Source: Pseudomonas sp. MWU13-2105 (lineage in GTDB: Bacteria; Pseudomonadota; Gammaproteobacteria; Pseudomonadales; Pseudomonadaceae). Taken from it: a DNA stretch of 64,000 nt. The first letter of the stretch is position 1. Every line of letters starts with the position of its first letter. Of the stretch, positions 8,136 through 16,747 are shown piece by piece. Both the position numbers and the translations under genes were made by a program. The stretch covers positions 62,001 through 126,000 of the forward strand of contig NZ_JALLIY010000023.1 of NCBI RefSeq assembly GCF_023242315.1, read 5' to 3'. A model generated the notes under the pieces. That model had not been told where the DNA came from. It saw only the letters and a list, made by a program, of their open reading frames with translations, and did no database searches.

Positions 8136-9104
8136 ATGACCACCTTGTTGAGTGAGCGCAGCCGGATTTTCGAACAAGCCGATGCCCATGCGGTCTCCGA
8201 GTACGTCAACCAGCATGTCGGCAGCCATTGCATTCGCCTGCCGCCCAAGGGTCCCCCGCAGGCGAGTATCAAGCACCGGACCTTTTCCAGTCTCGACCTT
8301 TGCCGCATCAGCTACGGCGCCCGGGTCCAGGTGACATCGCCGGCGCTGGAAACCATCTATCACCTGCAGATCCTCCTGAGTGGGCATTGCCGTTCGAGCT
8401 CCCGAGGCGAAGAGCGGATCTTTACGCCCGGCGAGATCCTGCTGATCAACCCGGACGATCCGGTGGACCTGACCTATTCGGCCGATTGCGAGAAGTTCAT
8501 CGTCAAGCTGCCGGTGCGCTTGCTGGAAAATGCCTGCCTGGACCAGCACTGGCTGCTCCCGCGCCAGGGCATCCGCTTCGATAGCCAGAGCCGCAACCTG
8601 GCCGGCCTGGACAGCTTCGTACCGTTGCTGGCGCTGATCTGTCACGAAGCCGAGAGCTGCGCCGGGCCCGAGGTACAGGCGCTGTACGAGCGCATCGTGG
8701 CCAGCAAGCTGCTAAGCCTGCTGGCGAGCAATGTCCAGCGGATCAGTCCCGATGTCGAGGAAAGTGGCGGCTTCGAGGCGGTGCGTGAATTTATCGAGGC
8801 GCACCTGTGCGATGAGATCGGCATAGCGCAATTGCGCGAGGTGGCACGGGTCAGCGAGCGTTCTCTGTACTTGCTGTTCGAGCGGCATGTCGGCATCTCG
8901 CCCCGCGACTATGTGCGCCAGCGCAAGCTCGAACGGGTGCATGCGCTATTGCAGTTGCCGGGCGCCCGTAGTGTCACCGAAGTGGCGCTGGATCATGGTT
9001 TCGTTCATCTGGGGCGCTTCTCCGAAACCTATCGCAAACGCTTTGGCGAGTTGCCCTCGCACACCTGGCGTCGCCGGCGGGCGGCGTCAGCGCTGGGCGG
9101 ATAG
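8136..9104 (+). CDS. benR: AraC/XylS-family activator of benzoate genes
   Basis: 322 residues, same size as XylS and BenR. The N-terminal part (about 1-200) holds the cupin-like effector domain with TIYHLQILLSGHCR and FTPGEILLINPDDPVDL. The C-terminal AraC double helix-turn-helix runs from about residue 215, with ISPRDYVRQRKLERVHALL and VTEVALDHGFVHLGRFSETY. BenR senses benzoate and activates benABCD, which begins 85 bases downstream; a XylS-type site lies there. Ribosome binding site AGAGAGG is about 8 bases before the start. Confidence 0.9.
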   Translation: MTTLLSERSRIFEQADAHAVSEYVNQHVGSHCIRLPPKGPPQASIKHRTFSSLDLCRISYGARVQVTSPALETIYHLQILLSGHCRSSSRGEERIFTPGEILLINPDDPVDLTYSADCEKFIVKLPVRLLENACLDQHWLLPRQGIRFDSQSRNLAGLDSFVPLLALICHEAESCAGPEVQALYERIVASKLLSLLASNVQRISPDVEESGGFEAVREFIEAHLCDEIGIAQLREVARVSERSLYLLFERHVGISPRDYVRQRKLERVHALLQLPGARSVTEVALDHGFVHLGRFSETYRKRFGELPSHTWRRRRAASALGG

Positions 9105-9125
9105 CGATTTGCAGGGGACGGATAT
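9090..9125 (+). promoter_or_regulatory. BenR/XylS-type activator site upstream of benA
   Basis: TGCA-GGGGAC-GGATA (9111-9125) fits the XylS/BenR half-site TGCA-N6-GGNTA exactly. A second GGATA lies exactly 21 bases earlier (9100-9104) with a degenerate left part, giving the direct-repeat spacing known for XylS at the Pm promoter. The distal copy overlaps the end of benR. Confidence 0.65.
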
Positions 9126-9189
9126 TGTGACGGTCGGGGCAGGCATAAGGTGAGGGCGCCTGAGACAAGAACAATGGAGGGCCCAGCCC

Positions 9190-10566
9190 ATGACCGACAC
9201 ACTCGACAGACTCGCCCGGCAGATCCGCGAGTCGGTTCAGGAAGACCCCGGCCGCGGAATTTTCCGTTGCCGCCGCGATATCTTCACCGACAACGAACTG
9301 TTTTCGCTGGAGATGAAACACATTTTTGAAGGCGGCTGGGTCTACCTGGCCCATGAAAGCCAGGTCCCGGAGATCAACGACTACTTCACCACCTTCATCG
9401 GCCGCCAGCCGGTGGTGATCAGCCGCGACAAGCAGGGCGTGCTGCATGGCCTGGTCAACGCCTGTGCCCACCGTGGCGCCATGCTCTGCCGCCACAAACA
9501 AGGCAACAAAGGCTCGTTCACCTGCCCGTTCCACGGCTGGACCTTCAGCAACACCGGCAAGCTGCTCAAGGTCAAGGATGGCAAGACCGGCGCCTATCCC
9601 GACAGTTTCGACTGCGACGGCTCCCATGACCTGCGACGCCTGGCGCGTTTCGAAAACTTCCGTGGCTTCCTGTTCGGCAGCCTGTCGGAGCAGGTGCCGA
9701 CACTGAACGATTACCTGGGGCAGACCCGGATCATCATCGACCAGATGGTCGACCAGGCTCCCGAAGGCCTCGAGGTACTGCGCGGCAGCTCGTCCTATGT
9801 CTACGACGGCAACTGGAAGCTGCAGATCGAGAACGGTGCCGACGGCTACCACGTCAGCTCCGTGCACTGGAACTACTCGGCGACCATGCAGCGGCGCAAC
9901 TATGAATCCGAGGGCACGCGCGCCGTGGACGCCAATGGCTGGTCGAAAAGCCTGGGCGGCGTCTATGCCTTCGAGCATGGCCATATCCTGCTCTGGACCC
10001 GTCTGCTCAACCCGGAAGTGCGTCCGGTGCATGCCCATCGCCAGGCTCTGGTCGAGCGCCTGGGCCAGGAACGTGCCGACTTTATCGTCGATCAGACGCG
10101 CAACCTGTGCCTGTATCCCAACGTCTATCTGATGGATCAGTTCTCCACGCAAATCCGTGTGGTGCGGCCGCTCGCGGTGGACAAGACCGAGGTGACCATC
10201 TATTGCATGGCGCCCAAGGGCGAAAGTGCCGGGGAGCGCGCAACCCGTATCCGCCAGTACGAGGACTTCTTCAACGTCAGCGGCATGGGCACGCCCGACG
10301 ACCTGGAGGAATTCCGTTCCTGCCAGACCGGCTACCAGGGCTCGATCCCGCTCTGGAATGACCTTAGCCGCGGTGCGCGGCAATGGTTGGAAGGGGCCGA
10401 CGAGAATGCCCGGGCAATGGGCATGACTCCGCAGCTCAGCGGCATCAAGACCGAGGACGAAGGTCTGTTCGTGCGCCAGCACGCGCACTGGGCCGCCAGC
10501 CTGCTCACGGCGCTGGAAGGCGAACGCCAGGGGTTGATTGCCACAGATAAGGAGGGCCAGGTATGA
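9190..10566 (+). CDS. benA: Benzoate 1,2-dioxygenase, large (alpha) subunit
   Basis: Terminal oxygenase alpha subunit, 458 residues. The Rieske [2Fe-2S] ligands are C92, H94, C112 and H115 (CAHRGAMLCRH ... CPFHGW). The mononuclear iron region ENGADGYHVSSVHW (about 214-227) supplies H221, H226 and the bridging Asp 218. With BenB it adds O2 to benzoate to give the cis-diol (EC 1.14.12.10); electrons come from BenC. ATG 9190 follows GGAGGG. BenA rather than the toluate enzyme XylX is favoured by linkage to benR and the catechol genes, though substrate range cannot be read directly. Confidence 0.95.
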   Translation: MTDTLDRLARQIRESVQEDPGRGIFRCRRDIFTDNELFSLEMKHIFEGGWVYLAHESQVPEINDYFTTFIGRQPVVISRDKQGVLHGLVNACAHRGAMLCRHKQGNKGSFTCPFHGWTFSNTGKLLKVKDGKTGAYPDSFDCDGSHDLRRLARFENFRGFLFGSLSEQVPTLNDYLGQTRIIIDQMVDQAPEGLEVLRGSSSYVYDGNWKLQIENGADGYHVSSVHWNYSATMQRRNYESEGTRAVDANGWSKSLGGVYAFEHGHILLWTRLLNPEVRPVHAHRQALVERLGQERADFIVDQTRNLCLYPNVYLMDQFSTQIRVVRPLAVDKTEVTIYCMAPKGESAGERATRIRQYEDFFNVSGMGTPDDLEEFRSCQTGYQGSIPLWNDLSRGARQWLEGADENARAMGMTPQLSGIKTEDEGLFVRQHAHWAASLLTALEGERQGLIATDKEGQV

Positions 10567-11051
10567 GCCTGCCACGTGATCGCTTGCTGGATTTTCTCTA
10601 TCGCGAGGCCCGGCTGCTCGACGACCGCCAGTGGGACGAATGGCTGCAATGCTATAGCCCGCAAGCGCAGTTCTGGATGCCCGCCTGGGATGACCACGAC
10701 AGCCTGACCGAAGATCCGCAGCGTGAAATCTCCTTGATCTACTACCCCAACCGCGACGGCCTGGAAGACCGCGTGTTCCGGATCAAGACCGAACGCTCCA
10801 GCGCCAGTACCCCGCAACCGCGCACGGTGCACCTGATCGCCAACCTGGAAGTACTGGGGGGCGATGGGCTGGAAGTCGAGCTGCGTTTCAACTGGCACAC
10901 CCTCAGCCATCGCTACAAGACCACGGACTCCTACTTCGGAACGTCGTTCTATCGCCTGGATATCAGCGGCGAACAACCGCTGATCACCCGTAAGAAGGTG
11001 ATACTCAAGAACGACTATATCCACCAAGTCATTGATATTTACCATATCTGA
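10563..11051 (+). CDS. benB: Benzoate 1,2-dioxygenase, small (beta) subunit
   Basis: 162 residues, the standard length for the structural beta subunit of ring-hydroxylating dioxygenases (NTF2-like fold). LLDDRQWDEWLQCYSP, FWMPAWDDHDSLTEDPQ and the C-terminal KKVILKNDYIHQVIDIYHI are typical. It overlaps benA by four bases (ATGA), indicating translational coupling and the expected alpha3-beta3 assembly. Confidence 0.95.
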   Translation: MSLPRDRLLDFLYREARLLDDRQWDEWLQCYSPQAQFWMPAWDDHDSLTEDPQREISLIYYPNRDGLEDRVFRIKTERSSASTPQPRTVHLIANLEVLGGDGLEVELRFNWHTLSHRYKTTDSYFGTSFYRLDISGEQPLITRKKVILKNDYIHQVIDIYHI

Positions 11052-11061
11052 GGGCAGATCC

Positions 11062-12084
11062 ATGACGTATCGCATTGCCCTTAACTTCGAGGACGGGGTC
11101 ACTCGTTTCATCGACTGCAAGGCCGGCGAGAAGGTGCTCGATGCCGCTTTTCGCCAACGGATCAACCTGCCCATGGACTGTTCCGATGGCGTCTGTGGTA
11201 CCTGCAAGTGCCGTTGCGAAAGCGGCGTCTATGACCTCGGCGAAGACTATCTGGAGGAGGCGCTGGGGGCTGATGAAGTCGAGCAGCGCCAGGTGCTGAC
11301 CTGCCAGATGGTCCCCGAGAGTGACTGCGTGCTGGCGGTGCCGGTGGCGTCCAGCGCCTGCAAGACCGGCACCTCGCGGTTCGACGCGACCCTGGCGGGC
11401 ATCACTGCGCATGCCGACGCGGCCCTGGAGGTCCGTTTCGAGCTCGAACAGGCGCCGGTGTTCCTGCCGGGACAGTACGTGAACATCGCTGTCCCCGGCA
11501 GTGCACAGACCCGTTCGTACTCGTTCAGCAGCCGCCCCGGCGAGCACCACGCCAGTTTCCTGATCAAGCATGTGCCGGGCGGGCTCATGAGCGGTTGGCT
11601 GGGCCGCGCCCAACCGGGTGAGAAGCTGTGGATGAGCGGGCCGCTGGGCAGTTTCTACTTGCGCGCGGTCACCCGGCCGCTGCTGTTTATCGCCGGAGGC
11701 ACCGGGTTGGCACCGTTTCTGTCGATGCTCGAAGTGCTCGCCGAAGACAACGAATGTCAGCCGATCCATCTGGTCTATGGGGTTTCCCGGGACCTGGACC
11801 TGGTCATGCTCGAGGCACTGCAAGGATTTCGCGAGCGCTTGGCGAATTTCAGCTTCGTCACCTGTGTCTCCGATCCGCAGACCCGGCATCCGTGCCAGGG
11901 TTATGTCACCCGGCATCTGGCTCCCGGTGTGCTCAACGGCGGGGCGGTCGACGTTTACCTGTGCGGGCCACCGCCGATGGTCGATGCCGTGCGGCAGCAC
12001 TTCAAGGCCGAGGGCGTGAGCCCGAGCAGCTTCCACTACGAGAAGTTCACCGCCAATACCCTTGTCACCGACGATGTCGCCTGA
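11062..12084 (+). CDS. benC: Benzoate dioxygenase electron-transfer reductase
   Basis: 340 residues from ATG 11062. It carries an N-terminal plant-type [2Fe-2S] ferredoxin (CSDGVCGTCKCRCESG, fourth Cys in VLTCQM), then an FAD domain with RSYSFSSRPGE and an NAD domain with IAGGTGLAPFLSMLE and the C-terminal CGPPPMVDAV. It passes electrons from NADH to the Rieske centre of BenA. Ten extra in-frame codons upstream of 11062 overlap benB and are unlikely to be translated. Confidence 0.95.
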   Translation: MTYRIALNFEDGVTRFIDCKAGEKVLDAAFRQRINLPMDCSDGVCGTCKCRCESGVYDLGEDYLEEALGADEVEQRQVLTCQMVPESDCVLAVPVASSACKTGTSRFDATLAGITAHADAALEVRFELEQAPVFLPGQYVNIAVPGSAQTRSYSFSSRPGEHHASFLIKHVPGGLMSGWLGRAQPGEKLWMSGPLGSFYLRAVTRPLLFIAGGTGLAPFLSMLEVLAEDNECQPIHLVYGVSRDLDLVMLEALQGFRERLANFSFVTCVSDPQTRHPCQGYVTRHLAPGVLNGGAVDVYLCGPPPMVDAVRQHFKAEGVSPSSFHYEKFTANTLVTDDVA

Positions 12085-12094
12085 GGAGATCATG

Positions 12095-12856
12095 ATGAAC
12101 CCACGTTTCAAGGACAAGGTCGCGCTGGTCACCGGTGCGGCCCAGGGCATCGGTCGACGGGTGGCCGAACGCTTGCTGGAGGAGGGCGCCTGGCTGGTGG
12201 CCGTGGATCGTTCCGAACTGATCCACGAGTTGCGCGGCGAGCGGGTCCTCAGCCTGACCGCCGATCTGGAGCAGCATGCTCCGTGCATGGACGTCATGCG
12301 CGCCGCCCATGAGCGCTTCGGCCGCATCGATATCCTCGTCAACAACGTCGGCGGGACCATCTGGGCCAAGCCTTTCGAGCACTACCAGGAACACGAGATC
12401 GAAGCCGAGGTGCGCCGCTCGCTGTTTCCGACCCTGTGGTGTTGCCATGCGGTGTTGCCTTACATGCTGGAGCAGGGCGGCGGGGCGATCGTCAATGTCT
12501 CGTCGGTGGCCACCCGCGGGGTCAATCGAGTGCCCTATGGCGCGGCCAAGGGCGGGGTCAACGCCCTGACCGCCTGCCTGGCCTTCGAGACCGCCGGCCG
12601 CGGGATCCGGGTCAACGCCACGGCGCCGGGGGGGACCGATGCGCCGCCGCGACGGATCCCGCGCAACACCCAGGCGCCCAGCGCGGAGGAACAGGCCTGG
12701 TATCGGCAAATCGTCGAGCAGACCGTGGACAGCAGCCTGATGAAGCGTTACGGCAGCATCGACGAACAGGCTGGAGCGATACTGTTCCTCGCCTCCGACG
12801 ATGCCGCCTATATCACCGGCGTAACCTTGCCGGTAGGAGGGGGGGACCTGGGCTGA
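12095..12856 (+). CDS. benD: Benzoate cis-diol dehydrogenase (SDR family)
   Basis: Short-chain dehydrogenase, 253 residues, that oxidises and decarboxylates 1,6-dihydroxycyclohexa-2,4-diene-1-carboxylate to catechol (EC 1.3.1.25). Cofactor motif TGAAQGIG, NNVGG in place of NNAG, catalytic Ser in IVNVSSVAT, and YGAAKGG as YxxxK. ATG 12095 is chosen over ATG 12092 because AGGAG at 12084-12088 has proper spacing only to the former. It is the last gene of benABCD; no benK, benE or benF transporter gene follows, unlike several Pseudomonas ben loci. Confidence 0.94.
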   Translation: MNPRFKDKVALVTGAAQGIGRRVAERLLEEGAWLVAVDRSELIHELRGERVLSLTADLEQHAPCMDVMRAAHERFGRIDILVNNVGGTIWAKPFEHYQEHEIEAEVRRSLFPTLWCCHAVLPYMLEQGGGAIVNVSSVATRGVNRVPYGAAKGGVNALTACLAFETAGRGIRVNATAPGGTDAPPRRIPRNTQAPSAEEQAWYRQIVEQTVDSSLMKRYGSIDEQAGAILFLASDDAAYITGVTLPVGGGDLG

Positions 12857-12902
12857 GCCCCTTTCAGACTGGGGGCCGGGCGGTGATGCGCAATTCCGCG
12901 AA

Positions 12903-12926
12903 GCATTGCGTGCTGCGGCACAATGC
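12903..12926 (+). terminator. Hairpin after benABCD
   Basis: GCATTGCGTGC (12903-12913) pairs with GCACAATGC (12918-12926) around TGCG with a small mismatch. There is no following T run, so Rho-independent termination is doubtful. Confidence 0.3.
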
Positions 12927-13006
12927 CGCAATCGATGGCGGCGAGTTGTGCGACTGACCGTTGTTTGTCACTCTTGCGGTCAATAACAATCAGCGACGTC
13001 ACTTTA

Positions 13007-13387
13007 GTGTCTGTGTCCCGGGTTCCCCACTCATTGCGTCAGCTTGCCATGTGCCTGGCGATGCTCGCGGCATTGCTGCCGAGCGTGATGCTCTGGCTGC
13101 CGGCTGCCCATGGGCAGCCGATGGCGATGGGCGAACACTGCAACATGGCCGGCATGAGCGGACACGTCCAGCCCCCCGGCAGCCATGATTCGGCGCCGGA
13201 TCAATATCACGAATGCCATTGCCTGCTGTGTGTCGTGCATGCGGTCGACATCGGTCTACCGCCCAGTCTTGTTCAGTGGCAGCTTTCCGGCCGCGTCGAC
13301 GTGGTGCTGGCGCCGGCGATCTACCCACCTTATATCGGCACTGCCTGGCTGGTCGCCGAACCACGCGGTCCACCGGCTTTTTCCTGA
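13007..13387 (+). CDS. DUF2946-like small exported protein
   Basis: About 126 residues from a GTG at 13007; an in-frame ATG 84 bases further upstream (12923) and another at 13043 are alternatives, and no strong ribosome binding site decides. A hydrophobic stretch (LAMCLAMLAALLPSVMLWLP) is a signal anchor. The mature part has a Met/His-rich GEHCNMAGMSGH and then HECHCLLCVVHAVD with closely spaced Cys and His, as in DUF2946 proteins, which often lie near copper-handling genes. A metal role is inference. It precedes the CASCGC barrel protein by 85 bases. Confidence 0.6.
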   Translation: MSVSRVPHSLRQLAMCLAMLAALLPSVMLWLPAAHGQPMAMGEHCNMAGMSGHVQPPGSHDSAPDQYHECHCLLCVVHAVDIGLPPSLVQWQLSGRVDVVLAPAIYPPYIGTAWLVAEPRGPPAFS

Positions 13388-13472
13388 TTTTCCTTGCGAT
13401 GACAAGTCCTCCCCAGCCTGCCGGGGAGGTTTGCCCCTATGCGTTGCAACTCAATCCAGGAATGCCAACCCC

Positions 13473-14498
13473 ATGGTCATGCCATCAATGCCCCGTACCC
13501 GTCGGAACGTATTGCCGTTCGCGGTTCTAGCTGTCAGTGCCTTATTCCCGCACCTCGCGTTGGCTTGTGCCAGTTGCGGCTGCACCCTCAGTTCCGACTG
13601 GGACAACCTCGGTATCAGTAACTCGTCGGGGCTGAAACTCGACCTGCGTTATGACTACCTGAACCAGAACCAATTGCGCAGTGGTAGCCACGGCATTTCT
13701 CCGGCTGCCGCGAGCCAGGTCTCCAACAACGGCAACCCACAGGAGGTGGAGAAGTACACGCGCAATGACTACCTGACGCTGGGCCTGGACTACAGCTTCA
13801 ATGCGAGCTGGGGCGTGGATCTGCAGGTACCGTATATCTTTCGCAGCCACAACACCTTGGGCACGGCGTCGGATGGCGCCACCCCGGGTGATGGCGGTGG
13901 TCAGTACAGCTCGAAGACCTCCAGTCTCGGCGACGTCAAGGTCATCGGCCGCTATCAGGGCTTTACACCGCAGCATAACCTGGGGCTGTTGTTCGGCTTG
14001 AAACTGCCCACGGGGGCCCACGACGATACCGCCGCGTCGACCGATCCGACCGCCCCGGGCCCGGTCGCAATAGATCGTGGCCTGCAACCTGGCACCGGGA
14101 CCACCGACGGTATCCTGGGGGTCTATTACATGGATACGCTGAACAAGAACTGGGACTACTTCGGCCAGGCCATGCTGCAAAAGGCGCTGGACTCAAGCGA
14201 TCACTATCGCCCTGGCGATGGCGTCAATCTGAATGTCGGCCTGCGTTACATGGGTAACGCCAATGTCATGCCGCAGATCCAGGTGAATGTCCGACATGTC
14301 GAGCGCGATGTCGGGGCCAATGCCGACACCGTCAGTACCGGTGGCACCCTGGCTTACCTCAGCCCAGGCATGACGGTGCCGGTCGGCAAGAAAACCTCGC
14401 TGTACAGCTTCGTCCAGGTGCCGGTGTACCAGAATGTCAACGGTGTGCAGCTTGCTCCGCGCTATACCGCGACCATCGGCGCCCGATACGCGTTCTGA
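13473..14498 (+). CDS. Predicted outer-membrane beta-barrel protein with CASCGC motif
   Basis: 341 residues from ATG 13473 (CCAGGA 11 bases upstream; ATGs at 13479 and 13488 are possible). A signal peptide (VLPFAVLAVSALFPHLALA) is followed at once by CASCGCTLSSDWDN, a Cys-rich start after cleavage. The rest is made of alternating amphipathic strands (LKLDLRYDYL, YLTLGLDYSF, WGVDLQVPYIF, LGLLFGLKLPTG, VNLNVGLRYMG, PQIQVNVRHVE) and ends in YTATIGARYAF with the terminal Phe expected of BAM substrates. Similar proteins are annotated vaguely as transporters. The TlpA-like gene follows after 16 bases, so the exposed thiols and that redoxin may be partners (inference). Confidence 0.7.
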   Translation: MVMPSMPRTRRNVLPFAVLAVSALFPHLALACASCGCTLSSDWDNLGISNSSGLKLDLRYDYLNQNQLRSGSHGISPAAASQVSNNGNPQEVEKYTRNDYLTLGLDYSFNASWGVDLQVPYIFRSHNTLGTASDGATPGDGGGQYSSKTSSLGDVKVIGRYQGFTPQHNLGLLFGLKLPTGAHDDTAASTDPTAPGPVAIDRGLQPGTGTTDGILGVYYMDTLNKNWDYFGQAMLQKALDSSDHYRPGDGVNLNVGLRYMGNANVMPQIQVNVRHVERDVGANADTVSTGGTLAYLSPGMTVPVGKKTSLYSFVQVPVYQNVNGVQLAPRYTATIGARYAF

Positions 14499-14514
14499 CC
14501 CGGAGGGAAACCTG

Positions 14515-15024
14515 ATGGACGCAAAAAAGCTACTGCCATGGTTCGCGCTCTGTTGCAGCCTGGTCTGCCTGCCCGCCTGGGCGGTTGATGTGGGCGAGCA
14601 TGCCCCGGACCTGACCGCGAAAACGCTGAACGGCGAAACCTTCGATCTTCGGAAACTCGCCGGTCAAGTGGTGATAGTGAATTTCTGGGCCTCCTGGTGC
14701 GAGCCGTGCCGAGAGGAAATGCCCGCCATGGAAACCTATTACCAGCAGCACAAAGGCGAGGGACTGAAGATCATTGCGATCAGCATGGATGAGCCGGAAG
14801 ACGAGGCCATGGTGCGCAAGGTGATGGCACGCTACAGCTATCCGGCCGCCTTCCAGCGGGATGCCGAGTTCAAGGGATTTGGCCGTATCTGGCGCATGCC
14901 GATGACCTATGTCATCGACAGGCACGGTGTAGTGCGCAAGGACGGTAGCGTGGGCGACCCGAAAATCGACCTGCCATTGCTGGATCGGTTGGTGAGCCCA
15001 TTGCTGGCCTCGCATTCGCCCTGA
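14515..15024 (+). CDS. TlpA/ResA-type thiol-disulfide oxidoreductase, exported
   Basis: 169 residues from ATG 14515 with CGGAGGG ahead of it. Signal peptide LPWFALCCSLVCLPAWA, then an AhpC/TSA-like thioredoxin fold with the active site WASWCEPCREEMP (near residue 60-68) and the cis-Pro loop WRMPMTYVID. Acts in the periplasm, reducing or delivering thiols, commonly for cytochrome c or copper-site maturation. Here its likely partner is the Cys-rich barrel protein encoded just upstream. Confidence 0.88.
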   Translation: MDAKKLLPWFALCCSLVCLPAWAVDVGEHAPDLTAKTLNGETFDLRKLAGQVVIVNFWASWCEPCREEMPAMETYYQQHKGEGLKIIAISMDEPEDEAMVRKVMARYSYPAAFQRDAEFKGFGRIWRMPMTYVIDRHGVVRKDGSVGDPKIDLPLLDRLVSPLLASHSP

Positions 15025-15038
15025 CCCCGCAAGCAATC

Positions 15039-15060
15039 GCCGAGTGCTCCGGCACTCGGC
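15039..15060 (+). terminator. Hairpin after the TlpA-type gene
   Basis: GCCGAGTGC (15039-15047) and GCACTCGGC (15052-15060) form a nine-pair perfect stem with a four-base loop 15 bases after the stop. No T run follows, so its strength is uncertain. Confidence 0.5.
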
Positions 15061-15122
15061 TCCCGCCCGGAGCGAGGGGGAAAAGTTTCATCTTTGACCA
15101 GGAAAATTTCATCTGAAACAAA

Positions 15123-15151
15123 TTGTATTAATAAAATTCCGGGACTACTAT
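15123..15151 (+). promoter_or_regulatory. Sigma-70 type promoter of the porin-DyP-iron operon
   Basis: TTGTAT (15123-15128), 17-base spacer, TACTAT (15146-15151), in a local AT-rich patch. It is about 110 bases before the porin start and directly ahead of the Fur-type box. Confidence 0.6.
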
Positions 15152-15170
15152 GCGCGCAAATTCGAGAGCG

Positions 15171-15195
15171 TTTCTCATTTAGATTCTCATTTTGA
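15171..15195. promoter_or_regulatory. Fur-type box
   Basis: TTCTCATTT occurs twice with a 12-base period (15172-15180 and 15184-15192); on the reverse strand this reads as AATGAGAA-type hexamers of Pseudomonas Fur sites. It lies about 15 bases after the predicted transcription start, a position suited to iron-dependent repression of the operon. Confidence 0.6.
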
Positions 15196-15262
15196 TCCTT
15201 TGCCCGCGGCGAACGCCTGAGCGCCGCGCTGCTTCAAGGATCAAGTCCTCCTGGAGTCATCG

Positions 15263-16747
15263 ATGCGCGCACTGTCGTACCACCGATCCACACAGCGTGT
15301 TGTCCTGTCGACCGCATTGGCCTGCTCTGTCGCCTGGTTATGGGTCAATCCCGCCAGTGCGGCAGCTGCTGCGCCGGCCGCCAACCCATCTGTCGCGACC
15401 GACGACGTCAACCCCGCTGACCTGCCCGAAGCGGATCTGGCGATCAAGGCGGCGCCTGCCGGCCAGTGGACCGGTTTCCTGACGCGGCAGAACATGCTCG
15501 GTGATATCGGCGGGTTGCGCTCCAGTCTGGCGGCTTACGGCGTGACCCTGGGCCTGACGGAAACCAGCGAATACCTGAACAATGCCAAGGGCGGCTTGAA
15601 TCGAGGCGGGGACTACGACGGTCTCACTACCATGACGCTGAAACTCGATACCCTCAAGCTTTTCGGCCTGGCTGGCGGCACCCTCAACATCAGTGCCGTG
15701 AACGTTCACGGGCAAAACCTCAGCGCGAACAAACTGGGCACCCTGCAGACCGCCAGCGGCATCGAAGCGGACACCGGCACCCGTCTCTGGGAAGCCTGGT
15801 ACCAGCAGAAATTCCTCGATGAGGCCCTGGACTTCCGGGTCGGCCAGCAAAGCATCGACCAGGAGTTCATGGTCAGCCAGTACGCCAGTACCTTCGTCAA
15901 CACCATGTTCGGCTGGCCGGCGGTACCATCCTACGACATGCCGGCCGGTGGCCCGGCCTATCCGTTGTCCGCCCTCGGGATCCGTGTACGGGTCCATCCG
16001 ACCGATGCGATCACCGTACTCGCGGGCGTCTATGACGGTAACCCGGCCGGTACCAACGATGGCGACCCGCAACGACAGAACGCCCACGGCACCAACTTCG
16101 ACCTGCACACCGGCGCGCTGTACATCGCCGAGCTGCAGTACGGTGTCAACCAGGCCTCGCTGGGTCAGACGGAGAGCGCCAACGCCGGCTTGCCGGGTAC
16201 GTACAAGCTCGGCGCCTGGTACAACACCCAGAACTTCGCCGACCAGCGCTACGGCACCGACGGGCTGTCGCTCGCCGATCCGAACAGCAATGGCACCGCG
16301 ACCCAGCACTCGGGCAACTACAGCGTCTACGCCGTGGCTGACCAGATGATCTGGCGCCAAGCCCCAGACAGCCTGCGCTCGGTGGGCGTGTTCACCCGCC
16401 TGATGGGCGCACCGGGCGATCGCAACCTGATCAGCTTCAGCGCCAACGCCGGTGTGACCCTCGCCGCGCCTTTCGAAGGCCGCGATGCCGATACGGTCAG
16501 CCTCGGGCTGGGCTACGTCAAGGTCGGCAGCGGCGCCGCGGGCCTGGATCTGGACAGTGGCAACCGCGTGCGCAATGGCGAGACTTTTCTTGAAGCGACC
16601 TACCAGTATCAGCTGACCCCCTGGCTGCAACTGCAGCCGGACATTCAGTACACGCTCAATCCGGGAGCAGGGCAGAACCCCAACGATCCGACGCTGCGAA
16701 TGGGCGACACGCTGGTCTGGGGCTTGCGCACCAACATCACTCTCTAG
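15263..16747 (+). CDS. OprB-type outer-membrane porin
   Basis: 494 residues, the family size. After a signal peptide (ACSVAWLWVNPASAAAAA) the OprB core has YGVTLGLTETSEYLNN, LFGLAGGTLNISAVNVHGQN, LWEAWYQQKF and DFRVGQQSIDQEFM. It ends LVWGLRTNITL, a terminal strand. Classical OprB proteins pass sugars; relatives are found with other uptake loci. Preceded by a Fur-type box and followed by a peroxidase and a ferric importer, this one is more likely the outer-membrane pore for an iron compound (inference). It is separated from the next gene by 110 bases without an obvious terminator. Confidence 0.88.
   Translation: MRALSYHRSTQRVVLSTALACSVAWLWVNPASAAAAAPAANPSVATDDVNPADLPEADLAIKAAPAGQWTGFLTRQNMLGDIGGLRSSLAAYGVTLGLTETSEYLNNAKGGLNRGGDYDGLTTMTLKLDTLKLFGLAGGTLNISAVNVHGQNLSANKLGTLQTASGIEADTGTRLWEAWYQQKFLDEALDFRVGQQSIDQEFMVSQYASTFVNTMFGWPAVPSYDMPAGGPAYPLSALGIRVRVHPTDAITVLAGVYDGNPAGTNDGDPQRQNAHGTNFDLHTGALYIAELQYGVNQASLGQTESANAGLPGTYKLGAWYNTQNFADQRYGTDGLSLADPNSNGTATQHSGNYSVYAVADQMIWRQAPDSLRSVGVFTRLMGAPGDRNLISFSANAGVTLAAPFEGRDADTVSLGLGYVKVGSGAAGLDLDSGNRVRNGETFLEATYQYQLTPWLQLQPDIQYTLNPGAGQNPNDPTLRMGDTLVWGLRTNITL

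Noticed and set aside
7011..8645. Reverse frame of 544 codons across catA and benR
   Set aside because: Runs antisense through two recognised genes and the terminator between them; no motif.
8974..10575. Reverse frame of 533 codons opposite benA
   Set aside because: Shadow of benA; no start signal and no recognisable protein.
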